DNA of 64,000 nucleotides from Protula sp. h YS-2021 (lineage: Eukaryota > Annelida > Polychaeta > Sabellida > Serpulidae), in contig OX457027.1 in the NCBI GenBank assembly GCA_949752745.1, forward strand, positions 55,432,053 to 55,496,052. The letters are read 5' to 3'. Below, one piece after another: positions 46,596 through 58,200 of this stretch (its first letter is position 1; every line of letters starts with the position of its first letter). Below the pieces are notes generated by a model. That model worked only from the letters and a program-made list of their open reading frames with translations. It was not told the DNA's origin and made no database searches. The translations under genes and the position numbers were made by a program.

Positions 46596-46800
46596 ATTCC
46601 CCAAAGGGAATATATGCGATCGATCGCGCGTCGGTCTGTCGGTCGGTCTGTCATCAAGAGTTGTTAACACGATAACTTAAAAACTCCTCCAAGGATTTTA
46701 ATGAATCCTGGTATGTAGCTTCTATGTGAACAAACACAGATCGGTATTGTGAATGGGCCAGGTTCGTCCAAGGAAAATGGATCAGCTGGACTTGGAAAAT
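46596..46800 (+). repeat. Hairpin-headed dispersed repeat, second family member
   Basis: 'ATTCCCCAAAGGGAAT' is followed by a 'GTCGGTCTGTCGGTCGGTCT' tract and 'AACACGATAACTTAAAAACT'. The same layout as the 45,104 element, though the sequence is only partly similar. Confidence 0.45.
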
Positions 46801-46917
46801 TCCAGCTCTTGATTGACTATTGATGGCCGTGTTTAACTAATATGTGGGCTATGCACACTGCTCTAGTTCGTTTCTATATCCTCAGCCGCACGACCGCACG
46901 AGTTCGCGAAATTTAGT

Positions 46918-47530
46918 CACTGGTGCCTCCAACGCGCCTGAGTCGAATTCTGACGCTTTGGGGGCTAACGTTTGGCGCATTTTTTTCGCATTGTTCACTT
47001 TTGCATTGTTGATGGATTTGATAGATGTCGACGGAGTTGAGAGTTAGACGCACTTTTATGCAAATTAGATCGTAACAAGGCATGCCTATTATTTTATTTT
47101 TGCAATTCGCCGGTGTGGCGAACCGATCACCACCTTTACGGAAAAAGCCTACCCTTCCTAAAAGTTTGTTAAATTTGTCTGAAATTTTGCAGAAAGATAG
47201 CTTGGGTCAGGACTCAAAAAAAGTACCAGAGCCATTTTTTTATTCTCGCCAATTTGGCAAATTGACGAACTTCCAGAGTTCGCAGAATTTTAGCTCCCCC
47301 CCAAAAAAATAATAATAATTTTTTGTATAATTTGTGGATTCTCTTTGAAATTTTGAACACTGGTGCCTCCAGTGCGCCTGAGTTGAATTCTGACGCTTTT
47401 TTTTTTGGGGGGGGGGGGGCAACATTTGGCGGAGTTTTTTCCGCAGTGTTTACTTTTGCATCATTGATGGATTTGATAGATGTCGACGGAGTTGAGAGTT
47501 GGACGCACTTTTACGCAAACCAGATCGTAA
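46918..47530 (+). repeat. ~170-bp direct duplication spaced 440 bp
   Basis: 46,918-47,085 and 47,358-47,530 share 'CACTGGTGCCTCCA', 'GCGCCTGAGT', 'GAATTCTGACGCTTT' and 'GATGGATTTGATAGATGTCG' plus 'ACGGAGTTGAGAGTT'. The second copy has gained a T9-10/G12-13 tract at about 47,397-47,420. Confidence 0.85.
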
Positions 47531-47685
47531 CAATGCATTGCTTTGGCTTAGCACTGTCACATGTTGCATGGATGCCCGAAAAACACAGTGCAGATACTTT
47601 AAGAGAATCAAGATGGTTCCGTCCATGTAGATGAGAAAGTAAACAAATAAAAAATAATAATGCTAATAAAAATATAAACGCGCTT

Positions 47686-47710
47686 ATAATAATAATAATA
47701 ATAATAATAA
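47686..47710. repeat. (AAT)n microsatellite
   Basis: Eight or so ATA/TAA units. Confidence 0.9.
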
Positions 47711-47795
47711 CAGTGCTTATTAGATCCTTATTGCAAATAAAAAAATACGAAAGAGCATTAATAATCATCACACCCATAATAATTATATATGGACC

Positions 47796-48610
47796 AAGTC
47801 GTTTGAAATTGTGCACACTGATAGTATATGTATATTGCAGATGCGCCACTTTGTGATTTCTTTGAAATTTATGTGGGATCGGCAGGTCTGAACTTTGTCA
47901 AAAATGAAAAAAGAAATACAGACTTCGCATCGACACGCTTTTGTCAGACAAGTTCAAAATCTCATAAGCCACAGCCCTTTTAAACTTTACACAGAAAAAA
48001 GAAAGATGTTTGCAGATGAATAACGCCGTGTTATTGTTGAAAACGGGCAGAAACTCGTCAGTACAGTTGATAAAAAATACACATTTTGGGTCGCGGTTCG
48101 GCGAGGAAGATGGGTTTGTTCAGACAAGTTCTCAGAAATGTATTATTTTTCAAATTTACCAGAAAAAAAAAAATGGACACAGTTGCAATCAGTCAGGTGC
48201 GGATAAAATTTTAGACATTTTTTATCGAGCCTTGGAGTTTTTGTCTATACAAGTTCTCAGAAACTACTAGGCCCAGCCTTTTGAAACTTAACACAGTGAA
48301 GATATATGTAATGCAGGTGGGAAACGTCGTATATTTTCAAATCGGGCAAACAAAAAAACTGGCACATCGCAGTGCATAAAATAGGAGACAGTCAGAATTT
48401 CTTTCTTTTTTTTTCTAGCTCTTCTTTTACTATTCTTCCTTTACCCCAGTTGATCCTCCTATCACAAGAGCGTCCCAATATAGCCTTCATAGTCGGTGAA
48501 CGGGACGCTAAACAACAAAAACATATAATTTGTTTTCAAGCTTTACACAGTGAAAATGCATGTACAACAGATGGGCCAAATTGTTACCATTGAAATTGGT
48601 CAACTATTGC
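47796..48610 (+). repeat. Loose repeat of 'ACACAGTGAA' units
   Basis: Four related phrases near 47,800, 47,970, 48,270 and 48,540 have the form 'CCTTTTGAAACTT(A/T)ACACAGTGAA', then 'ATGTA', 'GCAGATG' and 'TTGAAA(A/T)(C/T)GG'. Spacing is 170-300 bp. This is a dispersed, decayed tandem family; no gene. Confidence 0.5.
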
Positions 48611-49211
48611 CGGATCGGTGTTTTTTATATGGTAAAAAAATGATACATTTTGCATCGATACTCAGAGGTATCTTGGCATCCAGTTTAGCCATGGTGGCGT
48701 TGTGGGAATGAACAGAAACTAGATTTCGTAGTCTTAAGCTGTTTCTTGGTCTGAAATTTGTTGTTGACGATACATAAAACAGTAGTAAAATTTCCGCTAA
48801 CTGTCCGCTATGTTTTGGTAAAAAGCGCAGTGCCAGTTCGTATCTTGTTACTCTGACGGCTCCTGTGCGCCGTCACTTGACGATCTTGTTTTTTTTCCGC
48901 CGTACTAATTGCTTTCTTTCACAGACGCATGTATCCACATTTAAACGGTGCATATTTAGTCAGTATGTTCTAAGCGTTGTTGTTCCTACACGTTTACGGC
49001 CAAATTTTACAATCAACCTCCTCTGTTTGTACGAGAGTTTTACTATCGACCGCTGGATGAACAGGCCTTTGCTGTATCTAACTGATTAATAATCTCTGCT
49101 GCGGTTTAGTCTGTTGTGTAAATTGTGTAAATTTTGGGATACTCCTAAGCACTAGAGATCGCTGCGCCCGTACATGATTCTGTACACGACCTTTAACTAG
49201 GGCTGAGCATT

Positions 49212-52200
49212 GTGAAAGTGGAACCTGTTGGACGGTGGCACAAAGCACTTTGCCAGAGAAGAAAACAGAAACAGACCCTGTCTCACACATCATTACGCTC
49301 GTCGAGCTCGGACGAAAGCAGCGGCGAACTTAGTGGCGAAGATGAAGAAGATGAGAGCTTGCTGCTGACGCTCGACCCCAAAGAGTGGAAGGTGGGGCCA
49401 TAATCACTTCGTATTCCTTCTTAGCTTAGTTGTGTGCTGGAGTTTCGTAACGATTGCACTTGGGTGAGTGGATACAGTCCACATGCTTTCTTAAAAATTA
49501 AGATATTGACTGAAAAACTTGAATGTAATATGACAGTGATTTTTTTAATAAATTGTTCAGATTTACAAATTGATGGGTGTGTACATTCGGTTATGGACAC
49601 TTGTACGTCCCCCACAGAACCACATTCTGTGAGACTTTCTATCGGGCTGGGCGTGTTCGGGTTTTACACGAATCTGGTTTGATAATATAGAACTTCTCAG
49701 CACTCGAAACAAACACTGCGTGCTTAAGCCCGCCAACTTCTTGAGGTGCGTTCATGACTATGAACGTAGTAGACTGTAATTATAAGAGGTCAGATATAAC
49801 AAGTAATAAACAATATAAATTCTCTCTTTGTATTAGCATCTACGCTGACACGTGATCATTTCATAACTCAAGCGGATCACACGTGCTGAGCGAGAAAATT
49901 TATGTTTATTTATTTGTTTTTCTTTTCATTTTTTAAATCTTTTTATCTTGTTTTTTTTTCTCGTGATTTTAACAGGATCAAGATCACTACGCGGTATTGG
50001 GACTGGCTACATCACGAGTCGACGCCACAGATGACCAGATAAAACGAGCGTGTAAGCGTCCGCTGGGTAGTCGTTTGTTGAAACAGTGTTTTATCTCCTC
50101 GTAATTCGGTAACAATAATGGTAGCGGGGAACGTCTTTTAACGAAATGTTAAGTTCTTTTGAAGTGTATATGCTGCAATGACAGCACAAAAATGTCGAAA
50201 AGCGCTAATTACGGAAAAGCGCTGTAGCTGAGATTGGCGCCACGCATCAGGTATTCATTGGTGGTTGGAGCGTTAACATAAATAATGTGCAAAATGGAGT
50301 TCGTTTGTGTTGACGCAGTCGGGAGGGGGTGACATATAACCGCTTGGAAGTAATGCTCTTATTTCTTTGTTGAAAGTTCTTGCACTTCCAAGTAAAGGAA
50401 GATAGACATTTGTGGAGTTCTGGAATAGCCTGTATCGATGTCAGGCTAGTGTGAATGCTGTTGCGAACACAACTTTTTGAAACAACGTTTTGTTTTTAGT
50501 TTCGAAAAAACAGTATCTCCTTTATTTTGGTCAAGCAATAGTCACATCTTATCGTAGTTTGTATTTCATTAACCCTTGTGGCCGGTTTAGCCCGCCGCTG
50601 CACTGCTTCTAGTGCATACTCTTTTTCCATGATCTATCCCTGTATCTTAATCTTGTTAGTATGTCTTTCTTTTGTGAAAACTGTTGATTAATGTTTTTGA
50701 TAGCTCAGTATTTTTTTTTTGTGCTATAGATAAAAAGAAAGTGTTAAAACATCACCCAGATAAGAGACGTGCGAGAAGGATTCCCGTCAAGGAGGGAGAA
50801 GACGACTATTTTACGTGCATAACGAGGGGTTTGTAATATACATTTTTATCTTGTGTCTGTATTTAAAACCTTTCAGTTTCTTATTTTGCGTTGTAGAATA
50901 GGGGAAACTGGGGCTCATTGGGACAAAAACAAAAGTTGTATTCACGCAAAAATGAGAATGTTAGGGCACAGGAATAACACTGAAGTTCTTGAATAAACGT
51001 CGAGTATTCTTGATATTTATAGAGAGTTATAACGTTATGTGGCAAGTATTTCAAAATAGAAAAAATACATCACAAAGCTGCTGTCCCAGTGAACCGCCGT
51101 GATGTTTTGACGGGGTACATTGGGATAGTCACTCTCAGGTTAAAGGACTTCGTTCAAAATATCCTCATGCCAAAGCAAAGGGGGTTCAAGAATAAAACCG
51201 TGATAAGATTTAATAGGGGTGTATGTGTCTTCTGGCTTTGTCCTGCAGTCAAAAGACTAATCATAAAATGTTAGCATTATGAAAATTATATCACGGGTAT
51301 TGTCCAAAAGCGGTGTCCAAGTACACATTCCCCCATCGGAGCCACTGGTATCGCTTTGCACCAAACCCACTATCTTAGCTAAAATTCAAATTGTTTTTTT
51401 TTTCAACGTTTTATAACTTCAGTATTAACAGTAGCGTTTTACACTTTAATATATTATTGTTGAATTAAGATGTTTCCAGAGCTGCTGCCATCAGCTTTGG
51501 TTATGAAAATGTAAATTCCTGAATTTGATAGATCTTACTCGGAGAAGTTGTGGTCGGACCTGCTTCATCCACATTTGTTCTTGTTTAGTTTAGGTAGATG
51601 GCATTTTTTGGAGACTGATGCTTCGAGTCTTGTGTAACCGTCATTCGGTTTTTGTATGCTCCACTGTAGCTTTTAGTGAGCCCCGGTCTCCTGTATTCAT
51701 GTCGAAGAACAATCTGCTTCAGATGTGTACATTTTATAGTTGTTTGAGTGATTTATAAAAGAAAACCTGTCACCTCATGTTCGTTTTGTATTTGTCGTCG
51801 AAAATAAGGGATGACAATATTTCCCCATAATAAAAGCAATATCACACTTACTGTTTATTTATTTATTTTTTCATTTTCAGCCTGGGAAACACTTGGTAAT
51901 CCTACAAAAAGAAAATCGTACGACAGTGTTGATCCCACATTCGACGATTCGATTCCTTCAAATAGTGCAGAATCAAAAGAAAATTTTTTCAAACTTTTCG
52001 GGCCTGTTTTCGAAAGAAATGCCAGGTAAGAGACTGAGTAGAAGCTTTTATTGAGCTGTTAAGATTAATCGCTGTCTCTTTGGATTAAATATGATCATTT
52101 TACAAACATAGTGTTAATATATATTGAAGTGATTATACGGTCAGTTATTGTTTCTTCAGCAACAAGTGGCTCATTTTAAATTATTCAAAAAGTTCTCGTT

Positions 52201-55200
52201 TTACCCTTTTGGAGTGATTGTTTGTTTCGCATTTGCCTGGAATTCTTGAGATTGTGTGCCTGATTCTGTTGAGTTAACAGCTGCCAAAGTACACTCGGTT
52301 ACTGTCGTCGAATTTTTTATTTTTATTTATTAAGTATTATTATTATTTTTTTTTTTGCTGTGTTCCTTTATTGCAGTTGGCTTCCATCACTGCTCCAAAT
52401 TGTGGCCATTTATTGTAGAAATGAGCACATCGATTGGGACTCCGCATTATAAGCGAGCTGAAAAAGTAACTTTTGAAAACGTTGTTGCATGAGGGACTAA
52501 AACATACAGTCGAATCCATTTAAACCGGCATATCGTTTTAACCGACATGTTTTCACGGTCCCGAAGGATTTACCCCATTGACCCCCAGTACCTTTTAACC
52601 GACATATCGTTTAACCGACAGTTTTTGCTCAGTCCCGACGATGTCGGTTTAACGAGATTTCACTGTACTTTTTACCCTAATGATTATCCAGATTTTTAAC
52701 TGAAAGAACATTTGTGTTGCTGTGCTCTTTGTAGGTGGTCAAATAAGCCAAAAGTGCCTTCGCTGGGCGACAATGACACACCATTTGAAGAAGTCGATAA
52801 TTTTTATGGATTTTGGTACGACTTCGATTCGTGGCGCGAATATTCGTACCTGGATGAAGAAGAAAAGGAAAAAGGAGAAAAGTAAGGAAAAGAACTGAGG
52901 CATTCGATGAATACAAAACATTGGTGTATGTTGTTCAGGAGATCACGATTGTTTGACTCGGAGACTGATCAGCTCATTACAGAATGTTTAAATGCTTGAC
53001 CCGTAAAAGAAGGGATGTGACAAGATGTAAAGATCTTCAGCATAACCGTAACAGACTTGTGCAAATTATGTAAAATTGTGTCCTTTTTCCTGCTGTTACA
53101 TTTAATCACTCGTATTATTGGGAAAACCGTGCAATTTTTATCAGCTTGGCTTCGTTGTTTATAATATTCAATAAAAAATGTGAGGGGTGTTTTTTTTTTA
53201 ACGCTACAGTCGCGAAGAACGAAGGTGGATTGAAAAACAAAATAAAGCAGCACGTGCAAAACGCAAAAAAGAGGAAACGACGCGGATACGGAATCTCGTC
53301 GGTGAGTTAATAGTTTAGTGATCCGTCTTCCTTGGATATGTTTAGCATTTGTGCTGTCAGTATTCTCCAGAAAGTGGATGTTCCAAGGTCTGGCCGGTTG
53401 TATTTAATATGTGTCTTACCCTAGTGCTTATATATTTGTGTGTATAAATTCCTCGTTAATTCGTCCCCAGTTAAACTCGTTTCGCGGCTTAATGCGAACC
53501 CAAATTTGGGTCTCAGATATCACTACTTTATACCAGTTTTCGATAGTACAGTTCGTGCACCGGTATAATTCGTACCATCGCAGCCGGTCCCGGGTGGTAC
53601 GAATAAACGAGGGTGCCGTATATGTGTTCCAGGGATTTCGTGTAATAAGGGCTTAAAAGAGCTTATGATGTTCCTGCCCTTCGTCCAGTTTTTCGTGATC
53701 ACATATTTTCCAATTTTTTCTTGTTTTGTTTCGATTGCATTTTTTAAAAATTTAGTTAACGATGGAATCCTAACTCAGTTACGATGACGCGTCAACGTGT
53801 TTAACTGTTGAACTGCACTTCAGTCTTATCGTTATTTACTAGTCATATTAACAGAGTATTTTTCACTAGAACCTAGTTTTCCAACCACGCGTACATGACT
53901 ACCATCCTTGGAACGCAAACACACAAAACTTGACATAGAAGACGGCAGAGGGGCTTTTTATGGGTGTATGAAAAAAAGGGGGGGTGGACCATTTCTTTAC
54001 GGTGCAGATAAAAATTTAAAATTTTGTAGTCAACAAATAGTCTTGTTTTGTATTTATAGCCAACAAGCATTTCAGTCAATTTGCATATTCCCTGGGCCTT
54101 GATTTCAGTGAATTCGCATATTCCCTGGGCCTTGATTTCAGTGAATTCGCATATTCCCTGGACCTTGATATCAGTGAATTCGCGTATTCCCTGGACCTTG
54201 ATTTCAGTGAATTCGCATATTTCCTTGGCCTTGATTTCAGTGAATTCGCATATTCCCTGGGCCTTGATTTCAGTGAATTCGCATATTCCCTGGACCTTGA
54301 TTTCAGTGAATTCGCGTATTCCCTGGACCTTGATTTCAGTGAATTCGCATATTCTCTGGGCCTTGATTTCAGTGGATTCGCACATTCCCTGGGCCTTCAT
54401 GTCAGTGAATTCGCACATTCCCAGAGCCTTGATTTCAGTGTATTCGCATATTCCTGGAACCTTGGTTTCCGGGATATGCGTATTCCTTGGCGGTTACAGC
54501 GAATACGTGAATTCCCTGAAAATTTCATGGAATTCGCATATTTCCTGATCACACGAATTCCCTGTAACATCTACATGTTGTGAAATGATTTGCGTGTTTT
54601 GTTGTGTGCAGACAATGCGTACGCCTGTGATCCGAGAATAACACGGTTCAAGGAAGAAGCGAAGCAAAAGAAGATTCAAGAAAAAGAAGCCAAGAAAGAA
54701 GCAGCGAGGAAAAAACAGGAAGAGGAAGAAAAGGTGAAACAAAGAAAATGAGAGGAAAGTGAGAGAGAAAAAAACGTTTGGACTTTTCGGGCCAAAGCGA
54801 AGCGAAGAAGCTTCACTCGGACGCACATTTCGCGGGATATGTAATGCTTATCAAAGAGTTGAGAAGTGTTTGGAGTTTCAAAGTACACATGTTGATTCGC
54901 TGATCTATCATGAACATTACTGGGGTGTTTTTTTTTTTCACTACAACATAGTGAATTGACTGTCTCATTAATTAAAAAAATGTCGAGTTTGAGATTCGTG
55001 GCCCTCCTTGTTGTCAAATTAACTTTCCAATTCTGCTGAAAAATCAAAAAAAAAAAAATTCAAAATTTGTTTTATTGCCAGGTAAAACAGGCTGCATTAG
55101 AAGAGGAAAGAAAGAAGAAGGAAAAGGAGGAAGAAGAAGCGAAAGAGAAGGTACGTAGTGACCTTGACCTAGTACCGTTTTCTTAATGGCTGATAATCGA

Positions 55201-58200
55201 ATTCGATTGGTTAGTTTTCGAGTGATTGGTTTGATCTGGTTCTGAAAACTTTTTCTTGTTTTCAGGCTGCACAGATGAAAAAGGAAAGAGAAGCACAGAA
55301 GAAAGCTTTGAAAAAGGAACGCAAAACTCTCCGAACCAAAACTCAGGTAATTAAATGGGCTTTTAATTCTGTGTCAAGGTGGGCCGTCAAAAGGAAACTA
55401 CCTCGAGATGAAACTGTTAAAATCATATAAAAATAATAGGTGATTCCGTAATATTTAATATGGCCCGAAGAATGATGTAAAATGTTGTTTTATGACAGTC
55501 TATACAAAAAAAAATAACATATAAAATAAAAAGACCAAAATAGTCAACCATGTGAAGTTAGTGCCAGTGGGTAAAGCATTGTCGCTGCAAAATTTGACGC
55601 AGCTTAATGAGGGTGGTCATTAAAAAATATTATTACACCATATCGGTATACAAGAAGTGTTGCCATTTACGTTCAGGAATACGACTACTTTGCAAACAAC
55701 GAAGATGAGAAAATGAAAAATATGACCGAACTGGAGAGACTTTCAGATATGTTATCACTGCTGCAAATACAGGAAGTAAACAAAGCCCTGACTTCCGGGG
55801 ACAAGGACACTGCCCGGGAGGGCTTTCACAAAGGGGTGAAATTCGCTTTTTTTAGTTAAATTTTGATTAGTAAGTAGAGATATTAATGGTTCATGGCAAG
55901 ACTTAATGCAGTTCGTGATGCAGATATATGTTGATTTATGACACGAATTTCTCGATGCACAAAGCCTCAGGTAGTGCCCAGGCTCATTTAGAGCAAAGTT
56001 GGCTTTTAGTCGAAATTTCATGTCTCTGCTTTAAACAGTGAAAGAAAGCTGTGTGGATGCGCTGTGGTCAACCAACAATCTGACCTATTTCAGGTTCAAG
56101 AAGTTAAAGCAAAATTAGAAAAGGAGAAACAAGAACTGCTGGAGGCCCAGCAGAAGCAGGCAGGCGGCTCGGAGAGGCTGAAAGGTGTCAAGGCCAACTG
56201 GGGTGCCGAGGAGACCGCGCTTCTAATCAAAGCTGTTAATTTGTTCCCAGCTGGTACCGTTCAGAGGTAGTGTTATTAGTGTCTTTATTTATTTATCTGT
56301 TTACTTATTTGTAGGAGAGAGGGTTCAGTTGTTATAGTGGTTCTTGTGTATATTTCGTTAGATTTAAGTATTTCTTTGCGCTGTATGATAAAACTGAGAT
56401 TCTGTGATAAATCAATGTAATAAGAGTAAATGGTTAAATAAAACGTTTAAATGACATAATAATTTAGAAGTTGCTCATTTGGAGCGTTTGCTTCTGGTAT
56501 GGAAATGGAGCGCCATATTTTAGGATGAATTTCTGAGATGAAAGGCTAATTTCAGACCTCTTTGTGCCTTTCGGGTAAATATTTTTTAGTCCCCCGCCGC
56601 CGCGGTAGGCGCGGAGCAGGGAACTTGTAAAAGTCACTGTGAAACTTCAAACTTGACCAAATTTTTTGTTTGTTGCGGCACGATGCCCCCACTTTTGTAC
56701 GCCCCATTTCTCAGTCACCTTTAACCACAGGCTTTTGATTTTTTGTGTAAAGTAATAACATATGTTGCAGTTGTGCGACCTGGGGTTGTTTTGGAATTTG
56801 ACCAAAAATTGACGATACTGTGCAGCTTCAAACTTGACCAAATTTTTTGTTTGTGGGGGATACTGTGGGGGGCACTTTTCTCAGTTATTCTGAACTGCAG
56901 CCTTTTGAGTTTTTATGGAGCGAAGGAATATATATTGCATTTGTGCGACGTGGGATTGTTTTTGGATTTGACCAAAAATTGACGAAACAATGAAACTTCC
57001 AACATGACTAAAATTTTTATTTGTGGAGGCACGATGCTTCCCTTTTGTTCGCTGACCAAGATTCCGTCCACCACCCTCCTGCTTTTTCACGCGCGATTTT
57101 TCAGTAAGCTTTTGACCGAAGGAGTGTATATTCATATATCTTTTTTTTTTGGGGGGGGGGGGGCTATGATCAATTTCACTGATTTACTTGAAAATTTTAA
57201 ACACCCGATCCGCCGTACTACTTTTTTAGACCCGACTCAGTCACTCCGTTTTTTATGTGTGATTTTAGTGTCCCGGCCTTTGGAACAGAAACAAGGTCAT
57301 TTTTCCCTCGCCTGAGTTTCTGTCAAACGTCTAACTGAATCTGAATATAACGAATAAAGTATGGAAAGCTTAGCCTGCAAAACGATGCTATGGCTTTGAG
57401 TAGGGGGTTTGAGAGGGAGGGTCAGTGCATTGATATAAATAACTTGTTATCATTCCTAACATAAAGATGGGAGACGGTGGCTAGTTTTCTGACACAGCAT
57501 TGTGAAGGCAGCAACAGAAGTGCTAAAGAAGTATTGGCTAAAGCGAAAGATCTGCAGAAAAATGGTAAACATTTTGGATCTGTGGGCTCCTTTGATGTCC
57601 TATTTTGATCAAAAATGAAAGTTCAGTCTCTCAAGCCTAAAAGTGTATAAAACGAGTATAATTTTCATAAGCGTTTTGAATATCTTAAGACAAATAGGCC
57701 GTTACTGGGGTTCTCCCGCATGAGTTCTTGAGTTAATACAAATTACTCGTTCCGGGGACAAAAATATATATAAAAAGTGGTTTTGTGGTGTGGGACACAA
57801 TGCAACTGTGTGATATAACAAGTGTAGAGTGTCGAAGACCTATCGGTGTTTATTGAATTCAGTTGTATGCGATTCGGTTTGGATTTTTCGTACCGGCTTG
57901 AATTGTTTTTAGACTCCATGCTGCGAGAAGATGCTAATAAAAAAGCCTTTGACAAGTTCAGCGAGACCATGAAGAAAGCGCCGGAGGTCAAGGCCGACGG
58001 TGGCGCCTCCCAGCGGTATATGAGTGAGTGAATGCTAGATTTGTGTCGGGGAAAAAAGAGAAACAAGAATGTCCGCGGACAGTCTGCAAAGCCATAAAAG
58101 CGAAGATATTACAAAGATAAAAGGAGAATTTTGGGAGAATGTAGATTTGGCAGAAAGCCACTGGGGCATCACTGCTATCCAAAGCAGTCGGACAGGATCT

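Noticed and set aside
53873..54548. 181- and 155-codon ORFs with 11-residue periodicity
   Set aside because: Artefacts of a 33-bp tandem repeat inside a DNAJC2 intron; the period is a multiple of three, so frames stay open.
54069..54570. CRISPR-like array
   Set aside because: Units are contiguous tandem repeats with no unique spacers, in an animal intron.
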